From contig JAEZHS010000573.1 in NCBI GenBank assembly GCA_023436825.1, positions 1 through 8,334 on the forward strand: 8,334 bases of DNA. The letters are read 5' to 3'. Shown here piece after piece: positions 1 through 5,837 of the stretch (its first letter is position 1; each line of letters begins with the position of its first letter). Both the position numbers and the translations under genes were made by a program. The notes under the pieces were generated by a model that was not told the DNA's origin, did no database searches, and saw only the letters and a program-made list of their open reading frames with translations. Origin of the DNA: Pseudomonadota bacterium. Its GTDB lineage: Bacteria; Pseudomonadota; Alphaproteobacteria; Reyranellales; Reyranellaceae.

Positions 1-975
1 GGCGAGAGGGTGATCCGCCGCCGAGCGGCGTGCGCTCCAGAACGCGGCGCCGGCGAAGCGATGTTGCCAGCCGTAGGTCTCCGCCCTCAGCCGACGATAC
101 TCGCGGGCTTCGCCAGCGACCTGCCTCTGGTAGACGGATGGGTCGCCCCCCAGCAACACGTCACAGGCGGTAAAGGCACTGCTCAAGGCGAAGTCGACGC
201 CGCCTGACGACAGCGGATCGACGGCGAACGCCGCGTCGCCGACGGCAATCCAATCCTCTCCGACCGGCGGGGCCAGTTCGTGGCTGGCGATGGTCGTCAC
301 GCGGATCCTGCCGCACGGCACGCCGCAGGCGAGATCGCCGACACCCTCGGCTCGTCCCATCGCCCTGGTCCAACCGCCCACCGTCGTCAGCCGCGACCGG
401 GCGATTTCGTGCGCGTCGGTGAACAGAGCGATGATGCGGCGTTGATCCGGCAGCGGTGCCGCGTACCACCAGCCGTCCGGCGCCGCCTCGATGAATGTGT
501 CGCCGGCCGGTTCGGAGCCGATATCGAACACGCGCGATGCGCACATCAGCCTGTCGAACTGCACGCGATTGGCGCCGAGGGCCCTTGCCACGCGCGCCGT
601 GCGCCCGGTCGCATCGACCACCGTCCTCGCCGAGAGCCGCTCGTCGGCCTCGATCCGCAGGCCGACGGCCGAGCGGCTGACCTTGGCAACCCGCACGCCG
701 CGCAGCACCCGTGCTCCGGCCTGCTCGGCGGCATCGACCAGCATGGCGTCGAAACCAGCGCGGTCGATCTGGCGCGGCGGCGTCGCCCCCAGGCCGAGCT
801 TGCGCAGCAGTGGGCTGGCCGACAGCGGCAGGGTCTCGCCCAGCTGCAGTTCGTCCGAACGTGGTTGCAGATACAGCGCGACGTCGCGGCCGGCGCGGGC
901 CAGCAGGAGAGCGATCACCGCCCCTGCCGGTCCACCACCGACGACCGCGACGTCGCCCCTGCCCACCGCAGTCAT
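1..975 (-). CDS. FAD-dependent oxidoreductase, tryptophan-halogenase/GoxB-LodB-like (partial, C-terminus off left edge)
   Basis: The frame is open from ATG at 975 down to base 1 (325 codons, no stop), so the C-terminus lies outside the window. The start is supported by GGAAGA about 6 nt upstream and by the FAD fold beginning at once: VVGGGPAGA (residues 11-19) is the dinucleotide-binding GxGxxG loop. A second flavin signature, VGDAAFAVDPLSSGG (about 245-259), matches the GD...DP motif of the tryptophan halogenase/geranylgeranyl reductase superfamily. Between them is DGWWYAAPLP (from residue 167), a substrate-domain motif shared by many of these flavoproteins, including the LodB/GoxB proteins that mature quinone-cofactor amino-acid oxidases. 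I see no halogenase-type WxWxIP motif, so halogenation is unlikely. It is probably a soluble cytoplasmic monooxygenase, dehydrogenase or maturase; the substrate is unknown. The family call is firm and the GoxB/LodB subtype is a guess, because the usual LodA/GoxA-type partner is not in view. It is divergent from the AlaX gene, with 273 bp between starts. Confidence 0.85.
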   Translation of the reverse strand, partial: MTAVGRGDVAVVGGGPAGAVIALLLARAGRDVALYLQPRSDELQLGETLPLSASPLLRKLGLGATPPRQIDRAGFDAMLVDAAEQAGARVLRGVRVAKVSRSAVGLRIEADERLSARTVVDATGRTARVARALGANRVQFDRLMCASRVFDIGSEPAGDTFIEAAPDGWWYAAPLPDQRRIIALFTDAHEIARSRLTTVGGWTRAMGRAEGVGDLACGVPCGRIRVTTIASHELAPPVGEDWIAVGDAAFAVDPLSSGGVDFALSSAFTACDVLLGGDPSVYQRQVAGEAREYRRLRAETYGWQHRFAGAAFWSARRSAADHPLA

Positions 976-1212
976 GAATGTCTTCCGGGATGCATGCGTA
1001 CCTCGGTGATTGCCAACGGAAATCTCCTTCCGGAGTGGCAGCCGCAGGGCCCGTGTCTGCGCCACTAGCCGACCATGGCATGCGTAGCTTGGCCAGAATG
1101 TGCGTTAGCCCACACTGTGGCCCTGCAAACGCGCATATCATTTTGCGAAGTGCCACCGGCCGGACACAAAGATGCCGACCGTCGCTCCGCGAATAGGCCC
1201 GGAGATCAAGCC

Positions 1213-1241
1213 TTGAGCCCTGCCGGGCAAGGGCCTAAATC
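1213..1241 (+). promoter_or_regulatory. Possible sigma70-like promoter for the alanyl-tRNA editing gene
   Basis: TTGAGC (1213-1218) and TAAATC (1236-1241) are separated by exactly 17 bp, matching -35/-10 geometry with 4/6 and 3/6 consensus bases. Transcription would begin at about 1248-1249, on or next to the chosen ATG, giving a leaderless or nearly leaderless message. No good Shine-Dalgarno sequence precedes that ATG. The GC-rich spacer can also fold (GCCCT/AGGGC arms). The -10 match is weak, so this is only a candidate. Confidence 0.22.
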
Positions 1242-1248
1242 CCCTGCC

Positions 1249-1950
1249 ATGGTCGAAGAACTCTTCCGTCAGGACGCTTACCTCAAGGACGCCGACGCCA
1301 CGGTCACCGCCGTGGAGGAGCGTGGCGTGCGGCTGGACCGCACCATCTTCTATCCCACCGGCGGCGGTCAGCCCGGCGACAGCGGCACGCTTCGCTGGGA
1401 CGGCGGCGAGGCGAAGGTCGTCGACTCCGTCAAGGCCGACGGCGGCGACGTGCTGCACGTGCTGGCGCCCGACGCGCCGCGGCCGGCGGTCGGCGCCAAG
1501 GTGCAGACGAGCCTCGATTGGGATCGCCGCTATCGTCACATGCGCATGCACACCGCGCTGCACGTCATGTCGGCGGTGATCAAGGGCAATGTCACCGGAG
1601 GCCAGGTCAATGCCGACAAGAGCCGGCTCGACTTCAATCTCGAAGGCGACGTGCCGACCAAGGAATGGGTGACGGACGAGATCAACAAGATCCTCGCCGT
1701 CGACCGGCCGGTGACGCCGCAATGGGTGACCGACGAGGAGCTCGATGCGCGGCCCGAGCTGGTCAAGACCATGAGCGTGCGCCCGCCGATGGGCGCGGGC
1801 CGCGTGCGGCTGCTGTCGATCGAGGGTGTCGACCTGCAGGCCTGCGGCGGCACGCACGTGGCGCGCACCGGCGAGATCGGCCGCGTCGAATGCACCAAGG
1901 TTGAGAACAAGGGGAAGATGAACCGGCGGTTCATCATCTCGCTGCCGTAG
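1249..1950 (+). CDS. alaX: Alanyl-tRNA editing protein, AlaX type
   Basis: A 233-residue stand-alone editing enzyme related to the editing and C-Ala-side domains of alanyl-tRNA synthetase. The family hydrolyses Ser-tRNA(Ala) and Gly-tRNA(Ala) in the cytoplasm, protecting translation from mischarging. The N-terminal beta-barrel carries the conserved FYPTGGGQPGDSG block (34-46). The catalytic zinc site is complete: HTALH supplies H101 and H105 (HxxxH), and CGGTH supplies C199 and H203 (CxxxH). The length fits the mid-sized AlaX-M class. I chose ATG 1249 because homology-like sequence (EELFRQDAYL) begins right there. The frame stays open upstream to 1075, but that stretch looks like non-coding DNA. 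No strong ribosome binding site is visible. A large palindromic repeat separates it from sseA by 140 bp, so cotranscription is possible but not shown. The family assignment is secure; the exact tRNA substrate preference is inferred. Confidence 0.93.
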   Translation: MVEELFRQDAYLKDADATVTAVEERGVRLDRTIFYPTGGGQPGDSGTLRWDGGEAKVVDSVKADGGDVLHVLAPDAPRPAVGAKVQTSLDWDRRYRHMRMHTALHVMSAVIKGNVTGGQVNADKSRLDFNLEGDVPTKEWVTDEINKILAVDRPVTPQWVTDEELDARPELVKTMSVRPPMGAGRVRLLSIEGVDLQACGGTHVARTGEIGRVECTKVENKGKMNRRFIISLP

Positions 1951-1955
1951 AAGTA

Positions 1956-2066
1956 CGCCTCACCCTGAGGAGCGGCCGCAGGCCGCGTCTCGGAGGGTGG
2001 GAACCAGTCTCGCTGTAGCCCACCCTTCGAGACGCATCGCTGCGCGATGCTCCTCAGGGTGAGGCG
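1956..2066. repeat. 111-bp nested palindromic intergenic repeat (REP-like, three-way-junction fold)
   Basis: The outer arms CGCCTCACCCTGAGGAGC (1956-1973) and its perfect complement (2049-2066) pair over 18 bp. Inner arms 1985-2001 and 2019-2035 pair over 17 bp with a single G-U-type mismatch. Two short hairpins sit in the joints: GCGGCC/GGCCGC-type pairing around 1971-1986 and GCATCGC/GCGATGC at 2034-2050. The whole can fold as a cloverleaf-like structure in DNA or RNA. From memory, palindromes with CCTCACCCTGAGGAG-type ends and GCGTCTCGAAGG-type inner arms are frequent between genes in Bradyrhizobium-like and related alphaproteobacteria, so this is probably one copy of a dispersed family. 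It lies between alaX and sseA and ends 24 bp before sseA, so it may affect mRNA decay or coupling. No second copy occurs in this window. Confidence 0.88.
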
Positions 2067-2090
2067 AAGCTGTAGGAGAGGAAGCCAAGA

Positions 2091-2948
2091 ATGGAATACG
2101 CAAGACCCGATGCGCTGGTCTCGACCGACTGGCTCGCTGCCCGCCTCGACGCGCCGGACATTCGCATCGTCGACGGCTCGTTCTACCTGCCGGCGGCCAA
2201 GCGCAATCCCAAGGCCGAATACGTCAATCAGCACATCCCGGGTTCGGTGTTCTTCGACATCGACGAGATCGCCGACACGTCGAGCCCCCTGCCCCACATG
2301 CTGCCCGCGCCGGAAAAGTTCTCGTCGCGGGTGCGCAAGCTGGGGCTGGGCGACGGCAGCAAGATCGTGGTCTACGATACCACGCCGATGACGGGCGCCT
2401 GCCGCGTGTGGTGGATGTTCCGCACGATGGGCCACAAGGACGTCGCGGTGCTGGATGGCGGCCTGCCCAAGTGGATGGCCGAGGGCCGGCCCGTCACCGA
2501 CGATCCGACGCCGCCGCGCGACCGGCACTTCACGGCGCGGCTGAACAACACGCTGGTGCGCTCGGTCGACGACATGTTCGGCCTGATCGACAGCAAGCGC
2601 GAGCAGATCGTCGATGCGCGCGCCGCCAACCGCTTCCGCGGCGAGGTGCCGGAGCCGCGCGCCGGCCTGCGGGTCGGCCACATGCCGGGCGCCTACAACC
2701 TCCCCTACAATGAGCTGCTCGATCCCAAGACAGGCACCATGCTGCCGGCCGACAAGCTTGCCGCGCGCATCGCCGCCTCGGGGCTCGACCCGTCGAAGAA
2801 GGTGACGGCGAGCTGCGGCTCGGGCGTCACCGCCTGCGTCGTGGCCCTCGGCCTCTACCTGACGGGTGCGCCGGAAGCGGCCGTCTATGACGGATCGTGG
2901 ACCGAGTGGGGCGGCCGCGCCGACACCCCCATCGTCACCGGCGCCTGA
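2091..2948 (+). CDS. sseA: 3-mercaptopyruvate sulfurtransferase
   Basis: A 285-residue tandem-rhodanese enzyme that moves the sulfur of 3-mercaptopyruvate through a cysteine persulfide to thiol or cyanide acceptors, releasing pyruvate in the cytoplasm. The N-terminal rhodanese domain (about 8-130) is catalytically silent: its loop reads YDTTPMTG (from Y95), with Asp in place of the active cysteine, followed by the family block VLDGGLPKW (120-128). The C-terminal domain (about 155-283) carries the active loop CGSGVTAC with nucleophile C242. The CGSGVT loop indicates mercaptopyruvate rather than thiosulfate specificity, where CRKGVT is usual. NRFRGE (180-185), with its substrate-binding arginines, and GHMPGAYN (196-203) are also typical. 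The length equals the family norm. The start is set by GGAGAGGAAG about 6-7 nt ahead of ATG. It lies behind the palindromic repeat and 55 bp ahead of a small secreted protein on the same strand. Confidence in function is high. Confidence 0.95.
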   Translation: MEYARPDALVSTDWLAARLDAPDIRIVDGSFYLPAAKRNPKAEYVNQHIPGSVFFDIDEIADTSSPLPHMLPAPEKFSSRVRKLGLGDGSKIVVYDTTPMTGACRVWWMFRTMGHKDVAVLDGGLPKWMAEGRPVTDDPTPPRDRHFTARLNNTLVRSVDDMFGLIDSKREQIVDARAANRFRGEVPEPRAGLRVGHMPGAYNLPYNELLDPKTGTMLPADKLAARIAASGLDPSKKVTASCGSGVTACVVALGLYLTGAPEAAVYDGSWTEWGGRADTPIVTGA

Positions 2949-2964
2949 CAGGTGTATCCTCGGC

Positions 2965-2988
2965 ATGCCCACCACTTCCGGTGGGCAT
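2965..2988 (+). promoter_or_regulatory. Perfect 9-bp hairpin between sseA and the 97-residue secreted protein gene
   Basis: ATGCCCACC (2965-2973) pairs perfectly with GGTGGGCAT (2980-2988) around the 6-nt loop ACTTCC. It begins 17 bp after the sseA stop and ends just ahead of the AGAGGA ribosome binding site of the next gene. There is no T-tract, so it is not a classic intrinsic terminator. It may be an attenuating or mRNA 3'-end-protecting stem, or may modulate ribosome access. The structure is seen directly; the role is inferred. Confidence 0.5.
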
Positions 2989-3003
2989 AGCAAAGAGGAC
3001 TAC

Positions 3004-3297
3004 ATGAAACATCTGCTTGTGAGCAGCCTCGTCGTGGCGGCGGCACTGGTGCCGGCGCACGCGGAGGACGAGAGTCGCATGATCGACCAGATGCCGATCA
3101 TGGACTTCTACATGCACATCGTGCCGCCAGCCTGGAGGGCGCTCGTCGAGAATGGCGAGTTGCCGTGCCAGATGCCGGCCCACGCGCTGATCCGCGACAT
3201 CAGTCCGCTGATGAGCAGCGTCGAGATCACCTGCGCCGACCACCGGACCTTTGTGGTACGGCAGACACGCCAGCTTGAGATCACTCCACGCAACTGA
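3004..3297 (+). CDS. Small secreted protein, 97 residues, unknown function
   Basis: I do not recognise this family. The N-terminus is a clear Sec signal peptide: MKH, a hydrophobic core LLVSSLVVAAALV, and a predicted AxA cut after AHA (residue 20), leaving a mature protein of about 77 residues beginning EDESR. The mature part has exactly two cysteines (C55 in LPCQM and C77 in ITCADHR), suitable for one periplasmic disulfide, and a proline/methionine-rich early segment. ATG 3004 is preferred because AGAGGA lies about 5 nt upstream and the signal peptide starts there; an in-frame extension further upstream overlaps the end of sseA and looks non-coding. A strong terminator follows 26 bp after the stop, so this is the last gene of the sseA unit. 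Cotranscription with sseA is plausible, although a hairpin lies between them. Coding status rests on start signal, signal peptide and context; function is unknown. Confidence 0.78.
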   Translation: MKHLLVSSLVVAAALVPAHAEDESRMIDQMPIMDFYMHIVPPAWRALVENGELPCQMPAHALIRDISPLMSSVEITCADHRTFVVRQTRQLEITPRN

Positions 3298-3323
3298 AGC
3301 AGGCAGACATTCGTAAGGTATGT

Positions 3324-3345
3324 GGCGGCGAGAGCCGCCTTTTTT
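3324..3345 (+). terminator. Rho-independent terminator
   Basis: The stem GGCGGC (3324-3329) and GCCGCC (3334-3339) closes on the stable tetraloop GAGA and is followed directly by six T (3340-3345). It lies 26 bp after the stop of the 97-residue secreted protein gene and before the GNAT gene, so it should end the alaX/sseA/secreted-protein transcription and isolate the GNAT-metC unit. Confidence 0.9.
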
Positions 3346-3393
3346 ATTGTCTGGACGACATCTGATCGCGCGATTCCTGATACACACAGGACG

Positions 3394-3987
3394 ATGCATC
3401 GATCGTCACCAGGCCCGGAGCTCTTCGCCCATCAGCCGCCGCCGCGCGCCGACGGGCGGCTGCCGATCATCATCACGCATTTGGAAATGGTGCGAGCCGA
3501 CTGGACCGAGCGCGGTCGCGCTCCGCGGATCGACGTGTCGATCGAGCACGTCGAGAAGCCGACCGCCGCGCTCTACCGCGAGCTCTACGACCGCGTCGGT
3601 CGTCCCTGGCTGTGGTACGAACGCCGCTTGCTGTCCGATGCCGCGCTGCAAACGCTGCTCGACCAGCCCGACCACGAATTGCATGTCGCCCGTCACGCCG
3701 GCGACCTGGTCGGCTACTTCGAATTGGGCGGCGACGAGCTCGCCTTCTTCGGCCTGACCCTTCCCTATATCGGCCGGCGCATCGGCCCGTGGCTGCTCAA
3801 TCGCGCCATCGAGCGCGCCTTCGCCCGCGGCATCACGCGGATCGACCTCAACACCAACTCGCTCGACCATCCCAAGGCGCTCGACACCTATCGCAAGGCA
3901 GGGTTTCGCCCGGTGCGCAGCGAAAGCAGGGAATTGCGCGATCCGCGCGTGCTGTGGCCCGAGGTCTATCGCTGGCCGCCCGCGTGA
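3394..3987 (+). CDS. GNAT family N-acetyltransferase
   Basis: A 197-residue protein of the Gcn5-related acetyltransferase fold, which moves an acetyl group from acetyl-CoA to an amine; the substrate is unknown. The central strand and CoA pyrophosphate loop appear as ELAFFGLTLPYIGRRIGPW, with the (Q/R)xxGxG/A-type loop as RRIGPW (128-133). They are followed by the alpha3 helix LLNRAIERAFARG and by the C-terminal motif B segment LDTYRKAGFRPV (Y166 onward), where the tyrosine is the usual general acid. The gene starts after the terminator, so it needs its own promoter, which I could not place. ATG 3394 has ACAGGA close upstream with short spacing. ATG 3487, preceded by GGAA, is an alternative that would drop 31 residues, so the start is uncertain. 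It ends 22 bp before metC, suggesting cotranscription. Confidence 0.85.
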   Translation: MHRSSPGPELFAHQPPPRADGRLPIIITHLEMVRADWTERGRAPRIDVSIEHVEKPTAALYRELYDRVGRPWLWYERRLLSDAALQTLLDQPDHELHVARHAGDLVGYFELGGDELAFFGLTLPYIGRRIGPWLLNRAIERAFARGITRIDLNTNSLDHPKALDTYRKAGFRPVRSESRELRDPRVLWPEVYRWPPA

Positions 3988-4009
3988 GGGCTGTGCCATA
4001 GTGAGGATC

Positions 4010-5203
4010 ATGACCTCGAAGAAAACTTATACCAGACCCGACACCGTTCTGGCCGTTGCCGGCCGCGATCCCGCGAACAACTTCGGCATCGTCAATCCGC
4101 CCGTCTACCACGCCTCGACGATCCTCTCCCCGACCATGGAGAAGTTCGAGAACCGCGTGCCGTTCGAGGGCTTCGGCTACGGCCGAAACGGCACGCCGAC
4201 CCAGAAGGCGCTCGAGGACGCCGTCGCCGCCATCGAGGGCGCGCACCGATCGATCGCCGTGCAGTCGGGCCTCGCCGCCGTCACCGGTGCGATCGTCGGC
4301 TTCCTGAAGACCGGCGACCACATGCTGCTGACCGACAACGCCTACGGTCCCGCGCGGCGCTTCGCCAACACCACGCTCAAGAACTTCGGCGTCGAGACGA
4401 CGTTCTTCGATCCCATGATCGGCAAGGACATCGAGAAGCTGATCCAGCCCAACACCAAGGTCGTCTATCTCGAGGCGCCCGGCTCGCAGACCTTCGAGGT
4501 CCAGGACGTCGAGGCCATCGCTGCCGTCGCCAAGAAGCACGGCGCCACGGTGATGATCGACAACACCTGGGCGACGCCGCTCTACTTCAAGCCGTTCGAC
4601 CATGGCTGCGATCTCTCGATCCACGCCGGCACCAAGTACATCGTCGGTCACTCCGACGCGATGATGGGCATCATCGGCTGCGCCACGCGCCAGATGTTCG
4701 AGACGGCCAAGACGGCGTGCCAGAACTTCGGCTTCCACGCCGCTCCCGACGACTGCTACCTGGCGCTGCGCGGGCTGCGCACCATGGCGGTGCGGCTGCG
4801 CCATCACGAAAAGAGCGGCGTGGAGATCGCCCATTGGCTGAAGGGCCGGCCCGAGGTCGACAAGGTGCTGCACCCCGCCCTGCCCGACTGTCCCGGCCAC
4901 GACAACTGGAAGCGCCTGTTCAAGGGGGCATCCGGCCTGTTCTCCTTCACCCTGCGCGACGGGTACAGCCGCAACGCGCTCGCCGCCATGCTCGACGGCA
5001 TGGACATCTTCGGCATGGGTGCGAGCTGGGGCGGCTACGAGAGCCTGATGATCCCGGCCCATCCGGACAACTACCGCACGGCCGTGCCGTGGCCCCACGG
5101 CAAGCACATCCTGCGCGTCCATATCGGCCTGGAGGACGTCGAGGATCTCAAGACCGACCTCGCCGAAGGCTTCGACCGGCTGAACCGGGCGCACAACGCC
5201 TGA
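4010..5203 (+). CDS. metC: Cystathionine beta-lyase (PLP-dependent)
   Basis: A 397-residue Cys/Met-metabolism fold-type I PLP enzyme that cleaves cystathionine to homocysteine, pyruvate and ammonia in methionine synthesis. The PLP Schiff-base lysine is K209 in the block SIHAGTKYIVGHSD, matching K210 of E. coli MetC. YGRNGTPT (57-64) contributes the Y-x-R that contacts the cofactor phosphate from the neighbouring subunit. DNTWATPL (about 184-191) holds the aspartate that pairs with the pyridine nitrogen. SWGGYESL (339-346) is the C-terminal substrate carboxylate-binding segment typical of beta-lyases. The length matches the family (about 395). Start: ATG 4010 is preferred, with GTGAGG just upstream; an in-frame GTG at 4001 would add three residues and cannot be excluded. 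It follows the GNAT gene by 22 bp and precedes a decayed glutathione S-transferase by 7 bp, suggesting that all three once formed an operon. Related gamma-synthases/lyases share the fold, but the motif set favours MetC. Confidence 0.95.
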   Translation: MTSKKTYTRPDTVLAVAGRDPANNFGIVNPPVYHASTILSPTMEKFENRVPFEGFGYGRNGTPTQKALEDAVAAIEGAHRSIAVQSGLAAVTGAIVGFLKTGDHMLLTDNAYGPARRFANTTLKNFGVETTFFDPMIGKDIEKLIQPNTKVVYLEAPGSQTFEVQDVEAIAAVAKKHGATVMIDNTWATPLYFKPFDHGCDLSIHAGTKYIVGHSDAMMGIIGCATRQMFETAKTACQNFGFHAAPDDCYLALRGLRTMAVRLRHHEKSGVEIAHWLKGRPEVDKVLHPALPDCPGHDNWKRLFKGASGLFSFTLRDGYSRNALAAMLDGMDIFGMGASWGGYESLMIPAHPDNYRTAVPWPHGKHILRVHIGLEDVEDLKTDLAEGFDRLNRAHNA

Positions 5204-5210
5204 CCGCGGC

Positions 5211-5497
5211 ATGAACGGGCCGAACGACCGCTACCGAATCTTCGGCGGCCCGGGCTCGCCCTACTCCCACAAGATGCGGGGGGGGGATCCACGAGCTGGA
5301 GAAGCGCCATCCGGACACTCGCTCGGTGCTGCCGCCGACGCCGGCCATGCGCTTCCTGGCACGGCTGATCGAGGACTTCGCCGACGAGTGGCTGCCCCCC
5401 TTGCTCCCTTCCGCTGGACCCCGAGGAGGACATCGCCTTCTGCGCCCGCCGGCAGATGCACGGTTGGCTTGGCGCCGTCAGCGAGGACGAGCATTGA
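5211..5497 (+). pseudogene. Glutathione S-transferase pseudogene (three fragments in three frames)
   Basis: The start (ATG 5211, 7 bp after metC) encodes [16 protein letters not shown], a recognisable GST thioredoxin-fold N-terminus with the Ser/Tyr-type glutathione site. At a run of nine G (5278-5286) homology jumps to the next frame, where [17 protein letters not shown] and [17 protein letters not shown] match the end of the GST N-domain and the first helix of the C-domain. About 50 residues expected between the two pieces are missing. From 5411 a third frame reads [23 protein letters not shown] and stops at TGA 5495-5497. A normal GST is well over 200 residues, so most of the protein is gone and no product is expected. 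The 7-bp spacing suggests it was once the last gene of a GNAT-metC-GST operon. GST identity is clear from the first two fragments; the third fits less certainly. Confidence 0.85.
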
Positions 5498-5588
5498 ATT
5501 CACGGCGCCTTTGAATTAGCGCCGTTTCCGCTACCTGTTTTTTCCGTTTCTCTTTCACACCACGGCGGCGGAAGGCCGGCAATTCGGA

Positions 5589-5621
5589 CGAATTAAGACA
5601 GTTGCACCCTGTCTTAATTCG
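5589..5621. other. Hairpin 1: perfect 13-bp stem, 7-nt loop
   Basis: CGAATTAAGACAG (5589-5601) is perfectly complementary to CTGTCTTAATTCG (5609-5621), with loop TTGCACC. It is AT-rich compared with nearby genes and has no following T-tract, so it is not a standard terminator on its own. It abuts a second hairpin. Confidence 0.75.
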
Positions 5622-5649
5622 ACCTGAAAAAGCCGAGCTTTTTCAAGTC
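5621..5649. terminator. Hairpin 2: A-tract/T-tract stem, possible bidirectional terminator
   Basis: GACCTGAAAAAGC (5621-5633) pairs with GCTTTTTCAAGTC (5637-5649) around the 3-nt loop CGA, with one G-U-type mismatch in 13 positions. The AAAAAGC...GCTTTTT arrangement resembles bidirectional terminators, which have T-tracts in both orientations. The GC core is only two or three pairs, so termination strength is doubtful. It lies 124 bp past the end of the GST remnant, where a terminator of the metC unit would be expected. An alternative fold pairs AAGTC (5645-5649) with GACTT (5656-5660). Confidence 0.4.
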
Positions 5650-5666
5650 TCTATCGACTTGCCGGC

Positions 5667-5837
5667 AATTCGGACAGTTTCGCCGGCCATTTTTCGCCGA
5701 TGAGATCTTGGTCCGGCATTGTTGCAACTGACCTTGGGCATGCGTGATTTTCGCTGGATTTGGCTAGATCCCCAAGCACCGGCGAAGCCATTGAATCTTC
5801 GGCCTTATTGAATTTGGCTAGTTTCGCGGGCCGTTTT
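5667..5837. repeat. Degenerate 27-bp direct repeat pair (AATTyGG..AGTTTCGC)
   Basis: The copy at 5667-5693 and the copy at 5811-5837 match at 22 of 27 positions by eye, sharing AATT, GG, AGTTTCGC, GGCC and TTTT blocks. The first copy overlaps the second 15-bp repeat. A shorter echo, ATTTGGCTAG, occurs at 5758-5767 and again inside the later copy at 5812-5821. This suggests the whole 5575-5837 segment grew by duplication of one motif followed by drift. Confidence 0.6.

Larger units (their letters stand above)
5575..5675. repeat. 15-bp perfect direct repeats bracketing a 71-bp hairpin segment
   Basis: GCCGGCAATTCGGAC occurs at 5575-5589 and again at 5661-5675, exactly 86 bp apart. The 71 bp between the copies contain two strong adjacent hairpins. 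The geometry could come from a small inserted palindromic unit with target duplication, or from slippage/duplication. The repeat is seen directly; the origin is inference. Confidence 0.8.

Noticed and set aside
161..1156. Long minus-strand open frame of 331 codons
   Set aside because: It is an arginine-rich out-of-frame shadow of the FAD oxidoreductase at 1-975. It lacks motifs, and the other frame carries complete flavin signatures.
1075..1248. N-terminal extension of AlaX by 58 codons
   Set aside because: The extra translation shows no family similarity or ribosome binding site, and AlaX homology begins right after ATG 1249.
1536..2993. 485-codon minus-strand open frame opposite alaX and sseA
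   Set aside because: It runs across two recognised genes and the palindromic repeat, with histidine/arginine-rich low-complexity translation typical of antisense reading in GC-rich DNA.
3848..5212. 454-codon minus-strand open frame opposite metC
   Set aside because: It is an antisense shadow. The plus strand encodes a full-length cystathionine beta-lyase with all key residues.
5589..5660. Integron attC-like or CRISPR-like structure
   Set aside because: No RYYYAAC/GTTRRRY core pair is present, and there is only one pair of direct repeats with no regular spacers.
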